Under the pieces are notes generated by a model, which saw only the letters and a program-made list of their open reading frames with translations, did no database searches and was not told the origin of the DNA. The position numbers and the translations under genes were made by a program. Below are positions 7,542 to 17,146 of a stretch of 52,334 bases of DNA, piece after piece. Positions within the stretch are counted from its first letter, which is position 1. Each line of letters opens with the position of its first letter. The stretch comes from Labrenzia sp. DG1229 (GTDB lineage Bacteria; Pseudomonadota; Alphaproteobacteria; Rhizobiales; Stappiaceae), in NCBI RefSeq assembly GCF_000521215.1, contig NZ_KI928924.1, positions 4,383 to 56,716 on the forward strand, given 5' to 3'.

Positions 7542-7901
7542 CTATTTCAACTCTCCCATTTCCAGGGCCATTTCCCAGGAAACCGGATCAAAGCCGATAA
7601 AATTCTTTTGGGTACCTTCCACGATCGGACGCCTGATCGCCGACGGATTCTCGATCATGACTTCCACGGCGCTGTCGGCATCGGTGACGGCATCCCTGAT
7701 TGCTTCGTCAAGTTTCCGCCAGGTCGTACCACGCTTGTTGAGAACAGTATCCCAACCGAATTCGCGAACGAATTCCGCCAGTTTGTCACCATTCACACCG
7801 TCCTTCTTGTAGTCATGGAATTCGTAATCGACCCCGACCTCTTCAAGAAATTTCCGGGCTTTCTTGACCGTATCGCAGTTCTTGATGCCGTAAACTTTCA
7901 T
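7542..7901 (-). CDS. yffB: ArsC/Spx-family protein YffB
   Basis: A 119-residue thioredoxin-fold protein of the ArsC-like YffB group. It begins MKVYGIKNCDTVKKARKFLE with a single active-site cysteine (Cys9), typical of YffB rather than arsenate reductase proper, and ends with the conserved region IRRPIVEG...IGFDP. YffB is thought to be a glutathione-dependent thiol reductase; its substrate is not established. The gene is convergent with the preceding lipoprotein gene and divergent from the cyclase gene. Confidence 0.85.
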   Translation of the reverse strand: MKVYGIKNCDTVKKARKFLEEVGVDYEFHDYKKDGVNGDKLAEFVREFGWDTVLNKRGTTWRKLDEAIRDAVTDADSAVEVMIENPSAIRRPIVEGTQKNFIGFDPVSWEMALEMGELK

Positions 7902-8080
7902 AAGATTCCCTTCCCGACAGGATTGCTGGCAGGAAAGTTACGATCTGAGGCAATGGTTTCAAGTCCCGGAACCTACTTTCCCCCGCTCGGCTTGACCCGG
8001 CTGCATTCTCGGGTCACAGATTCTCAAGATCGCCCCCTATGGCACCATCGCCGTCGCGTACAAGAATGCCGGAGACCCGA

Positions 8081-9796
8081 ATGACTGCGTCTGGATCACC
8101 GTCTCTTCCGGTCAAGACAGTCCCGTCCGCTCGTAAAATCAGATCCTCGCCTTCGTGGGGGAACTGGCGACAGCGCCTTCGTCTGTGGAGCGGCATAATC
8201 CTGTTCATCTTCTGCCTGAGTCATTTCTCGAACCATGCACTCGGCGTCATTTCCGTCGATGCCATGGAGAAGGCATCCATCTGGCACTACAAGATCTGGC
8301 GCAACCCGATCGGCGAAAGTCTGCTTCTTGTCGCCGCAATGACACATGTGCTGCTTGCGCTCTGGCGTACGGCCAAGAGGCGCACGCTCAAGATGCCCCG
8401 GTGGGAGTTCATTCAGCTGGTGTTTGGGTTCTATATCCCATGGAGCCTTATTCCGCATGTCGGCACGACCATGGGGCTGGCCAACAATTTCGGCTTCGCG
8501 CCGACCTACCATCAGATGCTGACCATTCTCTGGCCGGAACACGGCGTCACCCAGTCACTCCTTCTGCTCGTCGTCTGGTCGCATTCGATGATCGGACTGC
8601 ACTTCTGGCTGAGGCTTTACCCTTTGTATTACCGCCTCAGATACGTCGCACTTGCCTTCGCAGTCGCGATGCCGGTGCTCGCTCTATGGGGGTTTATCGA
8701 AGGGGCACGCCGGCTCGAACTTGCCAAGGATGTAAAGGTGAAAGTCTCGGAAGCCCAGTTCGACTGGCTGACAACTTTCGTCATTGAAGGACGGGCCGTG
8801 GTCTTTGGCCTGATCGCTTGCAGCCTGCTGGTCATCCTGTTTCGCTTTCTGATCAACCTGAGCGCAAGACGGCTGACAATCACGTATCCAGGCAGCCTCG
8901 CGGTGCGGGCGAAACCCGGTGCCACACTGCTTGAGATCAGCCGGATCAACGATGTGCCCATCGCCTCGGTCTGCGGCGGGCGGGCGCGGTGCTCGACCTG
9001 CCGCGTCAAGGTGCTCGAGGGGGAAGAAACACTCGCCCCGCCGGAAGCTGCCGAGAAGGCTGTTCTCACGAGGATTTCTGCTGATGAGGGGGTCAGGCTT
9101 GCCTGCCAGATCAGACCCTTGCAGAACCTCGGCGTGCAGCCGCTCGTGCCGGTCAAGGTGACCTCCGAGACCAGCGAGAACCTCAAGGATGCCTATTACT
9201 GGGGTGTCGAGCAGGAAGTCGTCGTCATGTTCGTCGACCTCAGAAACTTCACCCGAATTACCGAGTCCCAGCTTGCCTATGATGTGGTCCACCTCCTGAA
9301 CAGTTATCTCGATCAGGCTTCCGGCGCGATCCGGTCAGAGGGCGGATATGTCGACAAGTTTATCGGCGACGGCATCATGGCGATATTCGGAATGGACAAC
9401 AATCCAGGACAGGGCGCTCGGCAGGCGTTGCGCGCCGCAAAGCGAATAGAGGCGGTGATGCAATCGCTCGAGTCTGAAAAAGGCCCGCAATTCAGTGACC
9501 CGATCCGGCTGGGAATCGGTTTGCATCTGGGTCCTGCAATTCTGGGCAGAATCGGAGTTGCCGGAGCAAGCGGAGGACTCACCGCCCTCGGGGACGTCGT
9601 CAACACGGCAAGCCGGCTTGAAACCGAAAACAAGACCCATGGCAGTTTTCTCGTTGTTTCGAAAGCGGTCATAGATGCCGCTGAAGCAGAAATCTCTGAA
9701 GCAGAAAACGCTGAAATCAATGTCAGAGGCAAAGAAATTCCCTTGCAAATCTTCGCCGTGAACAGCTTAGATACCGTCAAAATTCCCGAAGGTTGA
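8081..9796 (+). CDS. CyaC-like adenylate cyclase with membrane cytochrome-b-type anchor and 2Fe-2S domain
   Basis: A 571-residue three-part protein. Residues about 34-260 hold six hydrophobic segments with many histidines (48, 52, 69, 89, 126, 144, 168, 174), like the diheme-b anchors of succinate dehydrogenase/fumarate reductase. Residues about 265-355 are a plant-type ferredoxin domain with Cys298, Cys304, Cys307 and Cys342. Residues about 375-560 are a class III cyclase domain with the metal aspartates in MFVDLRNFT (Asp386) and FIGDG (Asp430), and DVVNTASRLE. This is the architecture of Sinorhizobium meliloti CyaC, described as a redox/quinone-responsive cyclase. The ATG at 8081 has GGAGA five bases upstream; upstream in-frame starts do not. 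Product is presumably cAMP. Confidence 0.88.
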   Translation: MTASGSPSLPVKTVPSARKIRSSPSWGNWRQRLRLWSGIILFIFCLSHFSNHALGVISVDAMEKASIWHYKIWRNPIGESLLLVAAMTHVLLALWRTAKRRTLKMPRWEFIQLVFGFYIPWSLIPHVGTTMGLANNFGFAPTYHQMLTILWPEHGVTQSLLLLVVWSHSMIGLHFWLRLYPLYYRLRYVALAFAVAMPVLALWGFIEGARRLELAKDVKVKVSEAQFDWLTTFVIEGRAVVFGLIACSLLVILFRFLINLSARRLTITYPGSLAVRAKPGATLLEISRINDVPIASVCGGRARCSTCRVKVLEGEETLAPPEAAEKAVLTRISADEGVRLACQIRPLQNLGVQPLVPVKVTSETSENLKDAYYWGVEQEVVVMFVDLRNFTRITESQLAYDVVHLLNSYLDQASGAIRSEGGYVDKFIGDGIMAIFGMDNNPGQGARQALRAAKRIEAVMQSLESEKGPQFSDPIRLGIGLHLGPAILGRIGVAGASGGLTALGDVVNTASRLETENKTHGSFLVVSKAVIDAAEAEISEAENAEINVRGKEIPLQIFAVNSLDTVKIPEG

Positions 9797-9833
9797 GCAA
9801 CTGCCCTCGCCTGAAACGAGCACTGGAGTCTTT

Positions 9834-11003
9834 GTGATTACCCGTTTTACGCCACGGGAAATGCTGGAGAAACTCATCTCCTTCAACACCGTTTCGGACC
9901 GCAGCAACCTCGATCTCATTTCGTTTGTTGAAGATTATCTTGGCGAGCATGGCATTGCGTCAACGCGCGTGCCCGATGAAACCGGAACAAAGGCTGCGCT
10001 CCATGCGCGGATCGGGCCGGCGGTCGAAGGCGGCGTCGTGTTATCCGCACATACGGATGTTGTGCCGGTCACAGGTCAAAACTGGTCTCGAGACCCCTTC
10101 ACCGCCTGGGAATCTGAAGGCAGGCTCTACGGACGCGGATCCGCCGACATGAAAGGTTTTGCCGCGACCGCCCTTTCCAAGGTTCCGGACTTTGTGGCCG
10201 CCGACCTCGAAAAACCCATCCATATTGCTCTTTCCTACGACGAGGAAATCGGTTGCTTCGGTGCCGCACCGCTCGTCAGTGATCTGCTGGCGAACGAACC
10301 GCGGCCGTCTTTCGCAATTGTCGGCGAACCAACCAATATGAAAGTGGTGACGGGGCATAAGGGAATTGCGGTCTTCAAAACCAGGATTCGGGGGCACCCG
10401 GCGCATTCCAGCCAGTTGCACCGGGGTGTTTCAGCAATTTCAGCGGCGGCGAAACTGATCACATGGCTCGACACCCGAACCGCCGAGAACAAGGCCGGGG
10501 CCGATCCCGATTGTCCTTTCGAACCGCCTTACACAACGCTGCACAGCGGTGTGATCAAGGGCGGGCAAGCGCACAACATTACGGCACAGCATTGCGAATT
10601 TGCCACCGATATCCGGCTGTTGCCGGGCGACAGCGCAAAGACCTGGATCGACGCCTACCAGACTTTTATTGAAAGTCATGTTCTACCGGACATGCTGGAG
10701 ATTTCGGCGGACTGTTCGATCGACGTCGAGCATCTGGCCTATGTTCCCGGCCTTTCGGAAGAACCGGATGGCCGAGCGGAAACCGAAGTCCGGCGTCTGA
10801 CGGGGGATAATGCGCGTCACGTGGTCGTCTACGCGACCGAGGGCGGAATTTTTCAGGACCACGGACTGTCGACAGTCGTCTGTGGTCCGGGCTCGATCGA
10901 CCAGGCTCACCAGGCGGACGAATATATCGAACTTGTAGAATTGGACCGGTGTGCGGCTTTTTTGGACCGGCTGCTTGCCGGATTATCCCAAAAACAATTC
11001 TGA
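9834..11003 (+). CDS. argE: ArgE-type acetylornithine deacetylase (M20 family)
   Basis: A 389-residue M20 metallopeptidase-family deacylase. Motifs: HTDVVPV (zinc ligand plus catalytic Asp), GRGSADMKG (bridging Asp), DEEIGCFG (general-base Glu and metal ligand) and a C-terminal GSIDQAHQADE histidine. The overall match is to proteobacterial ArgE, which removes the acetyl group from N2-acetylornithine in arginine synthesis. Many alphaproteobacteria make ornithine with ArgJ, so this copy could instead deacylate another N-acyl amino acid, and its position just before a peptide-type importer fits that. The GTG start at 9834 has GGAG upstream. Confidence 0.82.
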   Translation: MITRFTPREMLEKLISFNTVSDRSNLDLISFVEDYLGEHGIASTRVPDETGTKAALHARIGPAVEGGVVLSAHTDVVPVTGQNWSRDPFTAWESEGRLYGRGSADMKGFAATALSKVPDFVAADLEKPIHIALSYDEEIGCFGAAPLVSDLLANEPRPSFAIVGEPTNMKVVTGHKGIAVFKTRIRGHPAHSSQLHRGVSAISAAAKLITWLDTRTAENKAGADPDCPFEPPYTTLHSGVIKGGQAHNITAQHCEFATDIRLLPGDSAKTWIDAYQTFIESHVLPDMLEISADCSIDVEHLAYVPGLSEEPDGRAETEVRRLTGDNARHVVVYATEGGIFQDHGLSTVVCGPGSIDQAHQADEYIELVELDRCAAFLDRLLAGLSQKQF

Positions 11004-11123
11004 CCGGGTTTGAACACCGACGGTTACAATGTCATAGTTCGCAATCGACAAACGGTCCGCCCTTGTTGTGGGGGGTCGGCGAAAGTAAAAAAAGCATTCC
11101 GGAAACGGGAAAACGAGGGGAAA

Positions 11124-12704
11124 ATGAACAAAAAGACTTTGATTTTTACCGCGCTGCTGGCAGCGGGGACAGGAGCCGCTGCACAGGCAGAGACTTTCAA
11201 GTTTGCCTTCCAGGGCAGTTTGAACGGCCTCGATCCCTACAGCCTCAACGAAACCTTCACCCTGTCGTCACTCGGCAATGCCTATGAGGGACTGACACGT
11301 CGTGGGGCGGATCTCGCCATCGAGCCTGCACTGGCTGAACGTTGGGAAATCATCGAACCGAACCGCTGGCGTTTTTATCTGCGCAAAGGCGTCAAGTTCC
11401 ACAACGGCAACGATTTTACTGCTGAAGATGTCGCCTTTTCGGTCGACAGGGTCCGCTCGGAAGGGTCCGACCTGACAACACGCGTCCCTGCAGACGCCAA
11501 GGTGGAAATCGTCGACGACCACACGGTCGACTTCGTGCTGACCGGCCCGAACCCGATCCTGAACTATGAGTGGGACACATTCTACATCATGGACAAGGAG
11601 TGGACGACCGAGAACGACGCGGTCAAGGTCACGTCCGCGTCCGACACCACGCCGAATTATTCGTCCTTGAATGCAAACGGCACCGGTCCGTTCAAGATTG
11701 TCAGCCATGAGGCAGGCGTAAAGACGGTCTATGAGAAAAACGACGGTTGGTGGGACGAAATCAAGCACAACGTCGACACCGTCGAATTCACACCGATCCC
11801 GTCCGACGCAACTCGTGTTGCTGCGTTGCTGTCAGGCGAACTGGATATGGTTTATCCGATCCCGGTTCAGGACATCAAACGCATCAACGACAATGCCGGA
11901 ACCGTCGCACTGACCGGACCAGAGCTGCGCACGATCTTCCTCGGCATGGACCAGATGCGCGACGAACTGCTCTATTCGGACGTTAAAGGCAAGAACCCGT
12001 TCAAAGACGAGAAAGTCCGCAAGGCATTCTACCAGGCGATCGACATCGAGGCGATCAAGAACAAAGTCATGCGGGACCTGGCAACGCCGTCCGCGATCAT
12101 GATTTCGCCGTTCCTGTTCTCCAAGTCGTCTGAATTCGAGCGCTATCCCTACGATCCGGAAAATGCGAAAAAGCTGCTGTCCGAAGCCGGTTATGCAGAT
12201 GGCTTTACCGTTGGTATGGACTGCCCGAACGACCTCTACGTCAATGACGAAGCCATCTGCCAGGCGGTTGCCGCCATGCTGGCACGCGTCAACATCAAGA
12301 TCGATCTGAACGCGCAGCCGAAAGCGAAGTATTTCGCCAAGGTTCTTGCTTCCGGTGGCTTCGACACGTCGTTCTATCTGCTTGGCTGGACCCCGGGCTC
12401 GCTCGACAGCTGGAACGTCCTGTCGAACCTGATGAGTTGCCGTACCGAAGCCGGTGAAGGTTCTCCGTTCAACCTCGGCGGCTTCTGCGATGAAAAGATC
12501 GACAAGCTCACCGGCGAGGTGCTGGTTGAAATCGATCCGGAAAAGCGTGATGGCCTGATCGCGGAAGCCTACAAGATCAGCCATGACAACGCGTACTACA
12601 TTCCGCTGCACCAGCAGGGCCTCGCCTGGGGTGTCGCGGATAACGTCGAACTCGTCCAGCGCGCCGACAACCAGTTCAAGTTCCGTTTCATAAACAAGAA
12701 CTGA
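11124..12704 (+). CDS. ABC transporter periplasmic substrate-binding protein, family 5
   Basis: A 526-residue solute-binding protein of family 5 (DppA/OppA type). It has a Sec signal peptide ending AAAQA and the family pattern LAERWEIIEPNRWRFYLRKG, VKFHNGNDFTAEDVAFS. It captures a peptide or a similar solute for the importer encoded next. The start at 11124 is preceded by GAGGGG and gives a clean signal peptide; an in-frame extension to 11010 is not needed. It is the first gene of a four-gene operon. A strong hairpin follows it, which usually raises the level of the binding protein over the membrane parts. Substrate unknown. Confidence 0.9.
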   Translation: MNKKTLIFTALLAAGTGAAAQAETFKFAFQGSLNGLDPYSLNETFTLSSLGNAYEGLTRRGADLAIEPALAERWEIIEPNRWRFYLRKGVKFHNGNDFTAEDVAFSVDRVRSEGSDLTTRVPADAKVEIVDDHTVDFVLTGPNPILNYEWDTFYIMDKEWTTENDAVKVTSASDTTPNYSSLNANGTGPFKIVSHEAGVKTVYEKNDGWWDEIKHNVDTVEFTPIPSDATRVAALLSGELDMVYPIPVQDIKRINDNAGTVALTGPELRTIFLGMDQMRDELLYSDVKGKNPFKDEKVRKAFYQAIDIEAIKNKVMRDLATPSAIMISPFLFSKSSEFERYPYDPENAKKLLSEAGYADGFTVGMDCPNDLYVNDEAICQAVAAMLARVNIKIDLNAQPKAKYFAKVLASGGFDTSFYLLGWTPGSLDSWNVLSNLMSCRTEAGEGSPFNLGGFCDEKIDKLTGEVLVEIDPEKRDGLIAEAYKISHDNAYYIPLHQQGLAWGVADNVELVQRADNQFKFRFINKN

Positions 12705-12723
12705 GTTCAGCGCATAACGCCTG

Positions 12724-12754
12724 ACGCTCCCGGCCCAGAGCCGGGAGCGTATTT
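12724..12754 (+). terminator. Intra-operon hairpin after the substrate-binding protein gene
   Basis: ACGCTCCCGGC (12724-12734) and GCCGGGAGCGT (12740-12750) form a perfect 11-bp stem with a CCAGA loop, followed by ATTTT. It lies between the binding-protein stop and the permease start. It likely acts as a partial terminator or as an mRNA-protecting hairpin. Confidence 0.75.
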
Positions 12755-12779
12755 TCATGTCAGACCCTAAAGAGCCGAA

Positions 12780-13754
12780 ATGATTGGTTTTGCGACGCGC
12801 CGCCTGATCCAGGCGATGATTGTCATGCTGGTGGTGGCCCTGCTTGCCTTCACCATGTTCCGTTTTGTGGGTGATCCGATCAACCAGATGGTCGGGATCG
12901 AAACGTCGATCGAAGAGCGTGAAGCCCTTCGCGAGCGTCTCGGCCTCAACGATCCGATCCCCGTCCAGTTCCTGCGTTTCGTGACCAACGCGGCCCAGTT
13001 CGATTTCGGCACCTCATACCAGTTCCGCCAACCGGTCTCGGAACTTTTTGCCAAACGCATTCCGGCAACGCTTGAGCTCAGTTTCACATCGGCGCTGTTC
13101 GCTCTTGTGGTGGGTATTCCGATGGGGATCTATGCTGGTCTCAATCGAGAATCGCCGATATCAAAGTTCTTTCTGTCCGTGTCGCTCATCGGTATCTCCC
13201 TGCCGACCTTCTTCATCGGCATCCTGCTGATTTTCCTGTTTTCCGTGACACTGCAGTGGCTGCCGAGCTTCGGACGTGGCGACACAGTGCAGATCGGTTC
13301 CTGGTGGACGACCGGATTTCTGACGATCTCCGGCCTCAAGGCACTGATCCTGCCTTCGGTCACGCTCGGCCTCTACCAGATGACCCTGATCATGCGCCTC
13401 ATTCGCGCCGAGATGCTGGAAGTGATCCGGACCGACTATATCAAGTTCGCTCGGGCGCGCGGTTTGCCGAACCGGCTGGTCAACTTTCGCCACGCCCTCA
13501 AGAACACACTTGTTCCGGTAATCACGATCACCGGCCTTCAGCTCGGGGCGATCATCGCCTTCGCAACCATAACCGAAACAGTATTCAACTGGCCGGGAAT
13601 GGGACTGATGTTCCTGCAGGCAGTGCAGAACGTCGACATTCCGATCATGTCGGCCTACCTGCTGCTGACCGCTTTCCTTTTCGTCGCGATCAACTTCATT
13701 GTCGACATTCTCTATTTCTATATTGACCCGCGCCTGCGCGTCGGCCGGCCATAA
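12780..13754 (+). CDS. ABC transporter permease (DppB-type)
   Basis: A 324-residue permease of the binding-protein-dependent type, the first of two membrane subunits of the importer. It starts with the usual MIGFATRRLIQAMIVMLVV helix, has the extracytoplasmic loop with VREALRERLGLNDPIP-like sequence and the EAA coupling motif region DYIKFARARGLP. About six membrane segments. It follows the binding protein and overlaps in function with the next gene, 14 bases downstream. Confidence 0.9.
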   Translation: MIGFATRRLIQAMIVMLVVALLAFTMFRFVGDPINQMVGIETSIEEREALRERLGLNDPIPVQFLRFVTNAAQFDFGTSYQFRQPVSELFAKRIPATLELSFTSALFALVVGIPMGIYAGLNRESPISKFFLSVSLIGISLPTFFIGILLIFLFSVTLQWLPSFGRGDTVQIGSWWTTGFLTISGLKALILPSVTLGLYQMTLIMRLIRAEMLEVIRTDYIKFARARGLPNRLVNFRHALKNTLVPVITITGLQLGAIIAFATITETVFNWPGMGLMFLQAVQNVDIPIMSAYLLLTAFLFVAINFIVDILYFYIDPRLRVGRP

Positions 13755-13768
13755 GGGGACAGCCACTC

Positions 13769-14746
13769 ATGCCCTACGTCTCCAACGAAGAAGCCAAGGC
13801 CGCGATCCAGGACCGATCAGGTCATCAGGCGGCGCCAGGACGCCTGTCGAAGGTTTTCGACAGCGACATGTTCCATTCGTTCCTGCGCTCCAAAGTCACT
13901 GTGGTTGCTGCCATTGGGACCTTCATCCTGTTCATGCTCGCCTTCCTGGCACCCTGGGTCGCGCCCCACAACCCGTTCGACCTGGCGTCCATTTCGATAC
14001 TGGATGCACGGGTTCCACCCGTCTGGATGGAATACGCCGACCCACGTTTCATACTGGGAACGGATGATCAGGGCAGAGACCTGCTCTCCGGCATTTTTTA
14101 CGGCATGCGGATTTCGCTGATTGTCGGGTTTTGCTCGGTTGTCGCCGCTGCCGTTATCGGTATCACGCTCGGACTTGTCGCCGGCTACATGGGTGGGCGC
14201 GTCGATACTGTCATCATGCGGATTGCCGACGTACAGTTGACCTTCCCTGCGATCCTGATTGCGCTGCTGATCGATGGTATCGCGGCCGGTATCTTCGGTG
14301 GAGTGGACCGTGAGATATTTGCCTTCTACATCCTTATCGTGTCATTGGCTCTGTCGTTCTGGGTGCAATACGCCCGCACGGTGCGCGGCTCCACCATGGT
14401 GGAAAAAAACAAGGAATACGTACAGGCAGCCCGCGTCATCGGCATCCCTTCGGTCATCATCATGGCGCGGCATATCCTGCCGAATGTGATGGGACCTGTA
14501 ATGGTGATTGCAACCATCAATCTGGCGCTTGCCATCGTCACCGAAGCAACACTTTCGTTCCTCGGGGTGGGCATGCCGCCCACCCAGCCTTCGCTTGGAA
14601 CCCTGATCGCGGTGGGCAACGACTTCCTTTATTCCGGTGAATGGTGGATCGCGATTTTCCCCGGCCTGGCGCTCGCGCTGCTGGTCCTGAACGTCAACCT
14701 TCTGGGCGACTGGCTGCGCGATGCCCTGAACCCGAAATTGCGGTGA
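13769..14746 (+). CDS. ABC transporter permease (DppC-type)
   Basis: A 325-residue second permease of the importer (DppC/OppC type). It shows the N-terminal cytoplasmic stretch and first membrane helix, the conserved FILGTDDQGRDLLSGIFYGMRISL segment region, and the EAA motif KEYVQAARVIGIP. About six membrane segments. It lies 14 bases after the DppB-type gene and 7 bases before the ATPase gene, as expected for one operon. Confidence 0.9.
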   Translation: MPYVSNEEAKAAIQDRSGHQAAPGRLSKVFDSDMFHSFLRSKVTVVAAIGTFILFMLAFLAPWVAPHNPFDLASISILDARVPPVWMEYADPRFILGTDDQGRDLLSGIFYGMRISLIVGFCSVVAAAVIGITLGLVAGYMGGRVDTVIMRIADVQLTFPAILIALLIDGIAAGIFGGVDREIFAFYILIVSLALSFWVQYARTVRGSTMVEKNKEYVQAARVIGIPSVIIMARHILPNVMGPVMVIATINLALAIVTEATLSFLGVGMPPTQPSLGTLIAVGNDFLYSGEWWIAIFPGLALALLVLNVNLLGDWLRDALNPKLR

Positions 14747-14753
14747 GGGCATC

Positions 14754-16475
<1,722 letters not shown>

Positions 16476-17146
16476 AAGCTATCGCACAGGATAAAGGCTG
16501 GTTTTCGGCTTCAGCGACCGGGACCAGCCAGTAAGCACCAATGAAACCCGGAAGCGAAATTTATTGTCAGTCCAGCGAGTCGCGGTATTGACTCCCATCG
16601 GTGTGCCGATTCCCTGTTGTCCGAAACAAATAGTCACAGACAAGTGGGAACCAGGCAAGAATTGCCGCGCCAGTCCATCTGTCAGAGCGCTTGCAAATAG
16701 AGCCGCAGGTAATTTGACATCCTACAAAGACCAATCGGTACACGAGCCGATACTTTCATAATTCACTTCTTCGGCGACCGGACCTTGAAATGAAAACAGG
16801 GAGAGCAAAACCGCTCTCCCTGCAACTGCACTACTATATGGTATTCCACAACTTTAAGTATAATTCCCTTTTGAGCTTTGAAATCGTGCAAGCTCCCTTT
16901 GAATATGCAAATCAAATTCTCCGAAACACTTGATTCGAGCAAGTGCTCGTACGCACAAAACATCGGCAATAGTGACTATTCCTTGAACAGTTGTATTCCA
17001 AACTGCCGTTTCTTTGATCTCTTCACGTTGCGTTCGAGCGCTCGGCTGCACATGCTTAGGTGTGTTTCCGGGTTTTTGTCTGAGTGGTTCGGTTCACACA
17101 GTTTCCGGATGCATCAAGAAACACAAAGTCACGAGATCGTCGAATC
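16476..17146. other. Gene-poor spacer (671 bases)
   Basis: No convincing protein gene. After the ATPase stop there is a possible hairpin (GGCTGGT at 16496-16502 with ACCAGCC at 16523-16529, and an inner CGG/CCG pair) without a T-run. Composition becomes more AT-rich towards 17147. A clear minus-strand terminator-like hairpin sits at 16797-16822, described separately. A short frame on the minus strand (16854-17051, GTG start, 65 residues) ends just before that hairpin but has no ribosome-binding site and no recognisable product. Confidence 0.5.
16791..16822 (-). terminator. Rho-independent terminator-like hairpin on the minus strand
   Basis: CAGGGAGAGC (16797-16806) and GCTCTCCCTG (16813-16822) form a perfect 10-bp stem with a 6-base loop. 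Read on the minus strand it is followed at once by TTTTCATTTC, so it can stop a leftward transcript that starts between it and about 17.1 kb. No gene is known there. Confidence 0.55.

Noticed and set aside
11832..12758. Open frame on the minus strand (308 codons)
   Set aside because: Antisense to the substrate-binding protein gene and crossing the intra-operon hairpin.
16564..16761. Short plus-strand frame in the spacer after the ABC operon
   Set aside because: No ribosome-binding site, no motifs, non-ATG start; probably noise.
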